Below, piece by piece: positions 10,074 to 20,200 of a stretch of 64,000 nucleotides of DNA. Positions within the stretch are counted from its first letter, which is position 1; each line of letters opens with the position of its first letter. The stretch is taken from the NCBI GenBank assembly GCA_022457155.1, contig JAJGOT010000354.1:1-64000 (forward strand), read 5' to 3'. The notes under the pieces were generated by a model that saw only the letters and a program-made list of their open reading frames with translations, did not search any database and was not told where the DNA came from. The position numbers and the translations under genes are program-made. This stretch comes from Cladopsammia gracilis. Lineage: Eukaryota; Cnidaria; Anthozoa; Scleractinia; Dendrophylliidae.

Positions 10074-10454
10074 TTGCCACTGCGTGATGGAGGTGTCAGT
10101 TTAAGATTGGGGCGGGGTAGGATGCAGGGCTGTGGCAGTGAATAGGGTAGGTGAGAAGTCTGCTGGAGGAAGGCAGGAGCCCATAATTTAAGGTGGGACT
10201 ATGGAGGAGGAGGATAGATTCCCAAGTTAGTTCATGGAATTGGGAGAAATAGGAAACATTGAAGTGAGTAAAATTATAATCAAAGTGCCCTCCTGGCTAT
10301 CTCCTGTAAGTTTTTCCCATCATGCAATGCTGTCATATTATGTCCGAATGTTGTTTTTGATGTTGCAATTGGGCATTTTGGTTAGAGTGCGTGGTTTCTT
10401 GAGTTCAATTTCTCTTTTGACAATTTTATTTGCATGTAATTGGTAATGGTTATG
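10074..10454. other. Non-coding, nothing recognised
   Basis: G-rich unique DNA (about 10080-10240) leads into the Helitron fragment. No motif was recognised. Confidence 0.35.
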
Positions 10455-10575
10455 CAGTCCTCTTGTCTTGTGTCTGGAGCAAGTTTCAGTACTTTCAACT
10501 TGTCTGGATTTTCACCTGGTTTATTATCAAGAGCCTCGTACAAACATTGTGTTACTGTTGCCTTGGGTCTTGACA
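10455..10575 (-). pseudogene. Helitron PIF1-like helicase fragment, downstream of Walker A
   Basis: On the minus strand the frame reads ATVTQCLYEALDNKPGENPD and then KLKVLKLAPDTRQ. This fits the stretch directly after the GGAGVGKS (Walker A) loop of Helitron PIF1-type helicases. The Walker A loop itself is missing. The piece matching the region before the loop lies at 13141-13440 in the same orientation, so the gene was split by the Penelope-like insertion between them. It is a dead copy. Confidence 0.6.
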
Positions 10576-10784
10576 AACTGCGAGCCAGCGAGTCACGCGA
10601 GTCATGCGAGGCAACTATTAGTTCCCAGTCCCTTTCATACATTAGTTCCTTCACCCTTTGGCAGTTCCCTCAGTTCGCACGAGTTTTCGCTTTCCTTCGA
10701 TTATCCTATTCTTATCATAGCAGAAAATAGCAAGGGTGACAGGCCGCACAATCTCTACCAGTGTGAAACATATGAGAACCTTTA

Positions 10785-11266
10785 CATTTTTGCTCTAATG
10801 AGTGTATCTTTTAAAGATTTTCCTTTAAAAATATAATATAATAGATATAATATAATAGATATCATAGGTTGTTCTTTAAAAATTTGCCGTAAAAGTGGTT
10901 GGTTTTGTATATGGTGCCATTTTCTCATTAAAACATGTTTGATGTTTGGCACTGATGGTTGGTATTGTGTTACAAAAGGCAAAATGTCTTTTCGAGTTTG
11001 TTTATCTTGTTTAAGCACCGATTCCCTTTCTGTGAGTTTTATTTCTGATAGGATTTTTTCTACCAGGTTATTTGGGTAGCCTCTAGTCAGCAAGCGTTTT
11101 TTAAATTTCAGGAAATATTTTCCTGAAAAGTCGTTTTTGAAGAATTAGTTCGTAGGAATCTCAGGGCTTCGCCCTTCACGAATCCTATTTTAACACTTGG
11201 CGGGTGACAAGAGGTAAAATGTGTATATTGAAACGTTTCCGTTGGCTTAAAATGTGTTTTTATATC
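10785..11266 (-). pseudogene. Penelope-like RT, C-terminal fragment
   Basis: The continuous family-like text is split over two frames around 11094-11108. It holds DIKTHFKPTETFQYTHF, GEALRFLRTNSSKTTF, LLTRGYPNNLVEKILSEI and LPFVTQYQPSVPNIKHVL. It joins directly to the 12656-12960 fragment once the inserted element and its 9-bp duplication are ignored. Confidence 0.75.
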
Positions 11267-11283
11267 CGTAAATACTAAAAGAA

Positions 11284-11455
11284 GGAATGACCTACAACCA
11301 TCTAAAACCACCTAAAACCACCTACAACCACCTACAACCATCTACAACCACCTACAACCACCTACAACCACCTACAAGGAATGACCTAAAACCATCTAAA
11401 ACCACCTAAAACCATCTACAACCATCTACAACCACCTACAACCATCTTCAGAAAT
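11284..11455 (+). repeat. 10-bp tandem repeats (ACCACCTACA-like), left arm
   Basis: About 16 imperfect units of ACCACCTACA, ACCACCTAAA or ACCATCTACA, interrupted by one GGAATGACCTAA block that repeats the sequence next to the element end. Confidence 0.9.
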
Positions 11456-11746
11456 ATAAAAAATCCACGCAGAATACTGCTTTTATCATTTCAGTGTCAA
11501 TTTGATCGATTTCAGGTAGCCTGCGTGCTCACCGGAAATGTTGCGTGACTCTTTCCATGGGTGTCCCATTTCATGGAAACAAACTTAATACTTGGCAAGA
11601 GCGTCTAGAAAAGGGATTAAGTCGGTCCAGTTTAGTTATCGTACTTGGTTCTTTTTCGCACTTTCATAATCATGCACAGGCAAGGCCGGGGCTATGTATG
11701 GAATTCTTAATGCAATATTCGCTGAGATACAGGTATTAATTTCTTA

Positions 11747-11867
11747 GGCCCGGTTCAAACGTCGAACTTCACATGTGCCAAACCTAATGCAAATGAGCAA
11801 AAACAATAGATTTTGCTCATTTGCATTAGATTCAGCACATGTGAAGTTCGACGTTTGAACTGGGCCT
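11747..11867. mobile_element. Near-perfect palindromic foldback within the MULE-like element
   Basis: The arms (11747-11802 and 11813-11867) are reverse complements with a few mismatches. They begin GGCCCGGTTCAAACGTCGAA and meet at a loop of about ten bases. TA flanks both sides. No ORF. Confidence 0.75.
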
Positions 11868-11869
11868 TA

Positions 11870-12045
11870 GCGGCCACCTATTAAGCGGCCACCCCCTGTT
11901 AAGCAGCCAGTTATCAAAGTCCCGAATTTATTGTCAGTATAATACTGTAAATAAAACCCCTATTAAGCGACCGCGGCCACCTTTTTACTGCATGCGGGTT
12001 TTCCTATTGTTTTTATCCCTATGTTAAGCGGCCACCAAAAATGTA
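11870..12045 (+). repeat. Repeat fragment with recurring TTAAGCGGCCACC
   Basis: AAGCGGCCACC or close variants occur near 11869, 11883, 11965 and 12026. The style resembles the GGGCGCTTATT element at 6743 (short words repeated near the ends of a TIR element), but the boundaries are unclear. Confidence 0.45.
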
Positions 12046-12524
12046 ATACGCGTAGCTGGCGTTGTTTTGAATAACCTGATGACAGATGAGAGTCCGAAAT
12101 AGAAGGTGACGAATCTTCACGTGATTTTGTTGTCAAGTAATGTACTATATTTTGTTTTCTTCAATGTGTGATGCCACCAGACGTAACCTTGTGCTCTATA
12201 CAGTCAATGTAACATGAGATCCCCATACTTACATTACTCGAACAAGGGGGCACTGGGGTGAGAAGTCTTTGATAGGCACCGGTGAAACAAAACAGAACAT
12301 TTCCGGTGTGTATTTATATTGAAATCGATCACGGAGGTGCGCGTCAAATTTTTCAACAAAATTGTTACTAAAATGCCTGAATCCCTTTTCTAGGCACTCT
12401 TGCCAAGTATTAAGTTTGTTTCCATGAAACGAGACACCCCTGGAAAGAGAACGCAACATTTCCGGTGAGCGTCGCACACTGAAATGATAAAAACAGTATT
12501 CTGTGTGGATTTTTTATATTTCTG

Positions 12525-12640
12525 AAGATGGTTGTAGGTGGTTTTAGGTGGTTTTAGGTGGTTGTAGATGGTTTTAGGTCATTCCTTGTAGGTGGTTGTA
12601 GGTGGTTTTATATGGTTGTAGGTCATTCCTTCTTTTAGTA
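12525..12640 (-). repeat. 10-bp tandem repeats, right arm
   Basis: GGTGGTTGTA and GGTGGTTTTA units, the inverted counterpart of 11284-11455. There are about eight units, fewer than in the left arm. Confidence 0.9.
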
Positions 12641-12655
12641 TTTACGTTTTATATC

Positions 12656-12960
12656 AAGGAATTAGATTGTTCCTTGAATCTTTTGCCTTTGTAAATAATT
12701 GTAACCAGAAATGCAGTTTCACTGTCTGAGATTTCAGCCGTATTTAATTTGATTGTAGGGTGATGTGAGTTGGCTTGTTCGATGAATTGTACAATATCTG
12801 GTTTGCTGATGTCCCATAGTAAGAATATATCGTCAATGTAACGTTTCCAAACTGTGGGTTGTCAAAATTCTCAAAACTAGTACTATATGTTCAGAGACCG
12901 GAAGGAGAATTGTAGTGTTCGCATCAGTTGGCATCAGGGCTTTATGTAAAAAGATCCACC
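12656..12960 (-). pseudogene. Penelope-like RT, catalytic fragment (YIDD)
   Basis: The minus strand reads WKRYIDDIFLLWDISKPDIV and then QFIEQANSHHPTIKLNTAEI. It ends at the target duplication next to 12647. YIDD is the RT catalytic motif. A frameshift lies just before the YIDD motif near 12860. Confidence 0.75.
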
Positions 12961-13067
12961 ATCCAGCCACAAGGAAACCGACAACTGCTTAGTATTTTTA
13001 TAACTTCGAGGAGGGCGGCAATCTTTAGAATAGTTACATTAAAATTTTAAAAAAAGTTATTTTATAC

Positions 13068-13132
13068 TGGCTCGCATGGCTCGCATGTTGACTCGCATGG
13101 CTCGCTGACTCGCTCGCTGACTCGCTGGCTCG
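13068..13132 (+). repeat. CTCGC-type minisatellite
   Basis: Repeated words GGCTCGCAT, GACTCGCT and GGCTCGC. A matching inverted patch (GCGAGCCAGCGAGTC) occurs near 10581 at the other edge of the Penelope-like element. Confidence 0.7.
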
Positions 13133-13140
13133 CCACTACT

Positions 13141-13440
13141 TGAAAAGTGTCAATTGCTTCTCGTCGTTTTTAACAGAGAGTAACATAATATGGTAAAAGA
13201 AACCTCCATTTGTTCTCTGTTCAAAGATTGAACAAGTTCTCTATAACTGTTATCATCCATACGATTGATTACCAGCTTTTCATTATCATTTGCTGTAGAA
13301 AAAATTCCAGCATTACTTAAAAGATTGTATCCTTGGTGATTTTTATCTAAACATGGGTTGTGTTTCTTCACATAGATCCTGTTCATCGCTATGTTAAGCA
13401 GACAGAGCTACAGTATCTAACTGATCATGTTCCTTATTTT
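13141..13440 (-). pseudogene. Helitron PIF1-like helicase fragment, upstream of Walker A
   Basis: The minus strand reads NPCLDKNHQGYNLLSNAGIF, then MDDNSYRELVQSLNREQME. After a frameshift it reads HIMLLSVKNDEKQLTLF, which is the usual lead into the Walker A loop of Helitron helicases. The frame then breaks at the border with the CTCGC minisatellite. The partner fragment is at 10455-10575. Confidence 0.6.
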
Positions 13441-13699
13441 CAGGATCTCCCATAGCTTTTTCTAAGAGTTCTCCTTTCTTTTCTTTCAATTATAACATGT
13501 TTTACTTGCTGAAATCTCTTGATACATTTCACAATTTTGAATGAAATCTTTGATTTCATTTCTTTAAGGGATATAAAGCATCAAGAGCTTTCTGCAATTA
13601 ATTTTATTAAACATAACTGAATGAATGATTTAGCTTTCATTCTGCGAGAAGTTTCATTCCTCCTCAGTTAATTTGGCATGGATTGACAAAGAATGCTGG

Positions 13700-13895
13700 T
13701 TAGACTCCATAAAAATCATATATTTGAACTGCGGATGAACATGAGTGAAATTTGTGATCCTCGCAGTGTGCTCTCAACTTAAGCAGTTGAAAAAGCAACC
13801 TAAAAAATTTCAGGCTTGAACTGGATTCGAACCCATGACCTTGCGATATTGGTGCAATGCTCATCCACTTAGCTATCAAGTCACATGGATAGATG
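13700..13895 (-). mobile_element. tRNA-derived SINE
   Basis: On the minus strand there is a tRNA-like head (TAGCTAAGTGGATGAGC as A box, GGTTCGAATCC as B box). A tail follows, including CTGCGAGGATCACAAATTTC and a run ending CCGCAGTTCAAATATATGA. I recognise this head-plus-tail from an abundant anthozoan SINE. The head is divergent, so it is probably not a working tRNA. Confidence 0.6.
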
Positions 13896-14149
13896 GTCAA
13901 TTGTGAGTTCTTAATAATTATACCTGATGATAGTGAATATATATGAATGTGAATAGAGTGTTTTGTATTCATTAGTTGGCTCATAGGAGCCAAAAATGTT
14001 TGATATAAAATGAGTGGTCTGTCTTGGTAGTTTTGGAGTATTGCAGAAGTTGCAATCACCAAGTGATGTAAAACAAAAGATTCAACCCAAAATGACACCA
14101 AGAAATGCCCCGTCTTGTATGCTTATGCTTATGGTTTTCATTTTTTCAG

Positions 14150-14233
14150 GAGAACATGCATTGTCACAGAATTTCTGGATTTGAAGGACATAGATGCGGC
14201 ACTGAAGGCTGCGAAAGACATCAAAGGTTCAAG
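14150..14233 (+). CDS. EIF4G2: eIF4G2 exon (MA3 domain start)
   Basis: Acceptor TTTTTTCAG|G and donor AAG|GTATGA. The exon enters in phase 1 and reads RTCIVTEFLDLKDIDAALKA and then AKDIKGSR, the first helices of the MA3 domain. No upstream exon was recognised within the window. Confidence 0.8.
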
Positions 14234-17200
14234 GTATGAGAGAACAATTATCTGTATTGTACTCACATTACATGTACTTGTGTACACTGTGTATAGGTTA
14301 CAGTATGTTCATCCACTAAAAGAATCACTTGAGGTTATTCAGTGTAAATTTGTGTAATACGGCTGGGTACTTTCACAGGTGAGTTTTTATTTTTTCAAGC
14401 CCTTAGGCAAATTTGGGATGTTTTGATCTAATAGGCCATTTGCACGATGACGTCATTTGACTACTACTACCAGAATTCATTTCGTTTTTCCTTTCTTATT
14501 TAAATTTTGTAATCCCAGTGCGGTTTAAATAACAATAGCCCTAATTTGCACTACAAAACAAAAAACTGAAGGATTCTGGTAGTAGTAGTCAAATGACGTC
14601 ATCGTGCAAATGGCCTATTGAAACTTTTTACTGCAGCTTATTAACCAGCTATTAATTTAGCAACAGAATGCTTTTTTAGCTAAAAAAAAAAATGCATTTG
14701 CAAAAGGATCAATAACAACCCTTTTGTTTTGATCCAGCTGAACAGTTCATTTTATTGCAACCCCTTCCGGTATAAATCATTCTAAAAAGATGCTTATTAT
14801 CTTTCATTTATGTTTTTTTCAGGTTCTTGACAATCCTTGTGACCCAGCTGTTAACTGCACGCCTTACTGCAGAGGATGACGAATCATTTAATCAATTATT
14901 TGTTGGCCTGCAGAAGCCAAATCTCCTTTCAGCAGATGTCTTTATCAAGGTGAATTTTTCTGAACTTGCACAAAGAATCCTGTTTAGTCTTTTTTTTATT
15001 TTGTTTTTAAAAAAAGAAAAAACAATGCATGCTTTTATAACCTGATCCAAACACTGAAGGGTGTGTACATAACAGTATCTGGCAAAAATCAAAAAAAATT
15101 TTTTCAATGCTCCTTGTCTCCCTTGAGTGTTTCTATGAGGTTAGGTGATCACAGAGTATTGATTTTTAAGCGATGACGAAGTCATCGCGTTATTGCCGTC
15201 GTGCCGTGGTGGCTGTCCGGCTGTCTGGATTACACCCGAGAAATACTGGGAACTAGCTTGGAAGATAAGGTCATGTGACCACCTCGTCTTTGCTCTGTCA
15301 TTTTGTTTTGAAGTATGGAGAAAAGGTTTGTTTGTCTGTTTCAAATTTTACACCGCCGTGCTTTATTTATCGTGAATATATTTGCGGTCACTTGCAAACA
15401 AACAGACACGAAGTGATATACACACATTAGCAGTACATACTCGCACTCGCGATAGGCAAAAGGTCTGGGAGTGGGAGTCCGGGCGCTGTTTCGGAACAGA
15501 TCTTTGCTTGTCTCAGAAAGAACTTGTCAGAACTGAAGGCCAGAAATAGCATCGAAATAGCATTGATTTACTGAACTTGACTTGTAACTGAGTATCCTAC
15601 GACAGCTGTTACCTGAAAACGAAGTGTGCGGTGGTTCATGATCAGTTGTGTACAGAATATCGGAGCAACTTCATTGTATCGAAGGAAGAGAAGGAAATTA
15701 AACACTAGCTTTATCTAGGATTCAAGCTTTTAATAAAGGTGAGCCATCATTACCAGCATATTGTGTATACAGTTATGGTATCTTTAATGTAATATAGAGC
15801 CACTGTGGGGTTGTATAATGCTTATCTCAAAGCCAGAGAATGTTTAAATCGTGTTAAAGGAAAATTCTGGTCTATGTTGTTATTTCTGTTTTATCTGGAA
15901 GCTATATAACTTAAGCTTACCTTCCAACGTTGAGAAATGTTGTTTATGCGTGGCAAATGAGTTACTACACTAAGCTTTTGATTCGACTTGCTAACGATGT
16001 AGAAATGAATTCTGGTCCTTGCGCATGCTATTTTTAGCTATTTTGTAAATACCTCAGAGATAGTTACAGCTGATTTTCATCAAGGCAATGTCTCGCTGTT
16101 TGGAAGTAATTCTGGTAAACAGTGTGTAGCTATGTGCTTGACGGCCGTTGTTTACAATTTTAGGACGAATGCATCGACTTGGATTAGAAACAATTTAAAT
16201 GAAATATTGTTGCTTGGTAATTCACTTTATTCCCATTTATGTAAGTTTGCAGGAAAAGACTATTTGTTGCTGCCCGAGATTACATATGCCTCATATAAGA
16301 GATCGTCATTTATCATTACAACAATTGCCCAACCTCCCCCTCAAAAATAGAATGGTCCATCCCTAAATGTGACCAGCCACATGTAATAGTTTTTTCTATA
16401 CATAAAATGAAATCTCTCAGTTCCCAAATTAAATTCTTCACCATCCATTGTGTCTCAAAATGAAGCACTTTAATTCCTCTTTTAAGTCCCAATAAAGCCA
16501 TTTTGATTTCAAACTTAAGTATGACAAAACACTTAAAAAATGAACTGAATCTCAAGGTACTTCATTTATTTTCTTTTAAAGGGACTCAATCACCTCCAGT
16601 CAATGCATCTGCAAACATTTAGCACATCAACTAATGCTGGTAACAATGACGAAGTCTCAAGTGCTGAAGAAACTGGTGACCAGCTGTATGTGCATTAATG
16701 AAACCACAAGATGTCAAACTACCAATAATCTCTGGAAACATGTTCAGAGCTGACAAAGTCTTTTCAATTTGTGAAGCACAAACATGGAAACAATTTCCAG
16801 TTGTTGTCATTTAGCAATTGTAACAGCTTTAACGATATACATTGTACAGTTTGAATTGTGCTTCCTGTATTAACACGTCATAGTAAGGCTGTAAGGAAAT
16901 TTATCAGAAAAACAGCCATCTGGACAACAATGGGCTGATTATCATGTAACTTGCAAAATGTACAAATATTGAATAATTGCACACAAGTGAAACTAACTCA
17001 GATGTAATTTGAAAGTGGAAATGTTACCTGTGCTTAACGGGTGTGTGACATATATTAAGCCTGATCATCATAAAATTATACCAACCAAGTATGTCACAAA
17101 TATGAAGGAAAACGATGAATTGTTTTGATTTTGCGCACAGGTTTGTGCAATAATTATGGTTTACCGGTAAATAAATGTGCAATTACCAATGCAGCAACCA

Positions 17201-20200
17201 CAATTGTGTGATATATTTTCTCATGCATATCACGAGTATAGGTGTCAGCCAGGATTAAGGGCCCAGTAATGACCATTATGCTCCACACGCCTCTGTTATT
17301 GTTATTTATTTGAACACGGGATCGAGACTTACATTGTTTTTATCATGCAATGCATAATTGTCACTACTGGGTCTTCAACAGGAGGTTCTGGTATAAAAGG
17401 GCTTAGCCCGGGGCCTGACCTGGCCATACTCACCTTCAGTTTTCAATCAAATACAAAAGAATCAACAACTGACAACGATACGTTATTCCTACGACCATTA
17501 GTACAAAAATTGAAAATTATTGTAAAAAACCTCATTGTACCAATGAAAGTTCTATCACAAGCCCTTGGCTACTTCTGATATTATTTGTTGGGGCGATGAG
17601 CTTTTTTAAGCAAATTTCATTTATAGGATGATCTGGTCAACAGCATACACCGACGGAAAGACGCCGAAATTTGCATTTCACACCGACCCTTTTCTAGTGG
17701 AACTTCGCATTTAAATCGAGTGATTCACTGATTTTATCAGAGCACCCCAGACCTATTGATTTACCACCAAGTTGAAACTCGTCGTCGCTTCTGTACGCAT
17801 TGCGTACCTATTTTTTATTTTGGCATCATGCCCATGTTTACATACAGTAAGATTAATAATGGAAACCATCAGAATTTGCATTATATATTTATCTATCCGT
17901 GCATCAATCCTGTCTCGTCTGTCTGCCTGTCCTGGTCCATTCGCTCCACCATTCTGTCCATCCCACCAACCCATTCTGTCCATTCATCCATCCCTTCCCC
18001 TTCTCTGGTCATCATCTATCTGTCCATCTTGAATTCTAACTGAGAGTTAAATGAATATCAATATACAATGTATGATAAATAACATAAAAATTATGTGATA
18101 ACTGTGAATAAAACATGTGAGTGAAATTAGTGATCCCTGCAGTGATCTGGCATTTACTAAGAAACCTGAAAAGAAAAAGACAAGAACAGGATTTTCGGGT
18201 TTCTTTACAACTGCACAAGTTGCTAAGATCACTGTGCAGATCATGTATTTCACCCAGTCATAACTGCTGGTATTGTTAAATAAGGTCTATTTGCCAGTTT
18301 TGTAATACAAATTATTTATTGGTAAAAATAACCAGTTGAAAACACTCTATAAAAAATTCAACAAAATTCAAAAGTGTTTATGAAGGACCATGCACTCAGC
18401 ACTCTGTCCTACTAGAGGTGCTAGAAAACATCTGTAAATGCCGCTATGGTATAGGAGTTCGTTTTAGTGCTTTTGATTTAGTTTAGTCGTTTTCAAGTAG
18501 TCCTTAATGTCACACTAGGTGACTTGTCACGCATTTCCAGATATCACACGTATTGCGTTAGACATCTATTGTGCAATTCAATGAAAAGGGATCCTTTGAT
18601 TAGTTTTGCACAATAGATGTCTAACGCAATACGCGTGATGTCTGGAAACGCGTGACAAGTCACCTAGTGTGACTTTTAGGACTACTTGAAAACGACTAAA
18701 CTAAATCAAAAGCACTAAAACGAACTCCTAAACCATAGGGGCATTTACAACATCTGTTGAGCCTTATACTGGCATGAAGTTATACTGGACCTTCTTTCTT
18801 AAATACCAGACCCAAGTGTCCAAATTACAGAGGTGTCTGTATTATAGAGGTCTACAGGACCAGGTAGGGACTCTGGATATTTTGGTATGTTTGGGACCAA
18901 GAGAACTGTCCATACATGTAATAGAGAGGTGTCTGAAAAGAGAAGTGCAGCTGTACATTAATTGATATCAAAATAATCTTTTGCATGAAAGTAAATTTTT
19001 AACCTGGTACTTGTATGTCATATATTTATTTTACAATTATTGGTTTGCTGTGTTGTCTTCAGAGAGTTTCAGAAGTATTAGAAAAGCATCAAGAAGCAGA
19101 CGAAGATCAACAAGAAAGTTAAGCAACAAATGGCATGGTTTGTGGCCAAGGCTGTCGAGCAGGTACTGCCTGTTATTGCTGTAGGCTGCCTGGCTGTGAC
19201 CCAACCTTTTAGCCAGAAAATGAAAAGTTGCTGTCCTGGAAGGTTTTTCCCCTATACAATTTTAAACGCCATGGTGAATTTTCCATGAGTTTAAAAAAAA
19301 TCTGACCTTCCTTGGGACACCACACACCCTGCTAGCTAAAAGCTTGCTGGGACATGACTGTGTGTCTGCTTAGGAAAGGTTTTTGACTTTATGTAGACAA
19401 ATGGATATCCAAAATAGTGTTTGTTTGTGGCTAGCACCATGACTTAGGAGAGGTGTCTGCTTAGGAAAATTGTTTAAATTTATGTATATGGGAGATCCAA
19501 AGTGTAGTGTTTGTGTGTGGCTAGGACCATAACTGAGTGTCCCCCTATGACAAGAGTTTGCATGTATATAATGGAGATGTCTGCTGAATTAGTACTCTAC
19601 AGGTTCAAACGTTTTTATGTATTGGATATTACTTCTTAGAAATAAAGGAAGGAAAACTGTAATAAGAAGAAAATTTTATATGGTTTTCAAGAGCTATATT
19701 CCTGTATGATTTTGTGTTGTATTTGATGTCAATATTTGAATTTTGACTTGATATCCAACAGGGAATTTTGAGTCTGAATTGAAGTGAACTCCCTAACAGA
19801 AAATGGAAATTTCTACCCAACTCTCCTGTTGTGCTTGAAGGAACTAGAGACCTTACAAGGACAGGTGAGTAGTGTACATTTTGACTGTCTCAATGTCAAC
19901 GATATGTTTACATATCGTTGAGGCAGCGATAGCGATAGCGATAGGAGGCAGCGTGGTCGAGTGGTTAGGGCGTTGGACTTGTAATCCGGAGGTCCCGGGT
20001 TCAAGTCCCGCTCTGACCACTTGCTGGAGTTGTTTCACGGCAGACCCGAGTTCAACTCCTCGACCACGCTTGTAAAATAGCCAACTGGTTTGCCTCCCGC
20101 CAGTTGGGATTTTTAAATTGTTATGTTCTATTTGAATATTTGTTTCTTTATTTAGTGTCCCCAATTAGTGCTTGCGCGCTAAATACCTTGACACTTAAAT

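Larger units (their letters stand above)
11267..12646. mobile_element. Mutator-like (MULE) non-autonomous element, 9-bp target duplication
   Basis: The ends start CGTAAATACTAAAAGAAGG in inverted orientation (from 11267, and reverse from 12646). Both are directly flanked by TTTTATATC (11258-11266 and 12647-12655), a 9-bp target duplication inside the Penelope RT frame. The inverted arms are long, about 330 bases. They hold the end, a variable number of ACCACCTACA-type 10-bp repeats, and then a common block that encodes FHGNKLNTWQE in both arms, in opposite directions. The centre carries other repeats (11747-11867 and 11870-12060). No transposase is recognised. Confidence 0.75.
10576..13140 (-). 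mobile_element. Penelope-like retroelement, inserted in a Helitron and itself interrupted
   Basis: Minus-strand coding is split in two by a 1380-bp insertion. The upstream part (about 12960-12656) contains the RT active-site motif WKRYIDDIFLLW. The downstream part (about 11257-10785) reads DIKTHFKPTETFQYTHF and then RGYPNNLV...LPFVTQYQPSVPN...KSLKDTLIRAK, typical of the RT C-terminal half in cnidarian Penelope-like elements. Stops and frameshifts are present. A GIY-YIG endonuclease, normally downstream, is not recognisable. Tandem CTCGC-type minisatellite lies at both edges (10580-10615 and 13068-13132) and may be part of the element's end structure. Confidence 0.7.
14950..19062 (+). other. 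Long eIF4G2 intron, mostly unique AT-rich DNA
   Basis: Apart from the foldbacks listed at 18117 and 18434 I see no gene here. A potential exon at 16581-16690 is treated as a finding. Near 15171-15189 is a short palindrome (GCGATGACGAAGTCATCGC). Confidence 0.5.

Noticed and set aside
13800..13890. Functional tRNA gene on the minus strand
   Set aside because: The head is divergent and continues into a SINE tail seen in other cnidarian copies.
19951..20022. Functional tRNA gene
   Set aside because: A and B boxes are good but the acceptor stem does not pair, and a SINE body and ATT tail follow.
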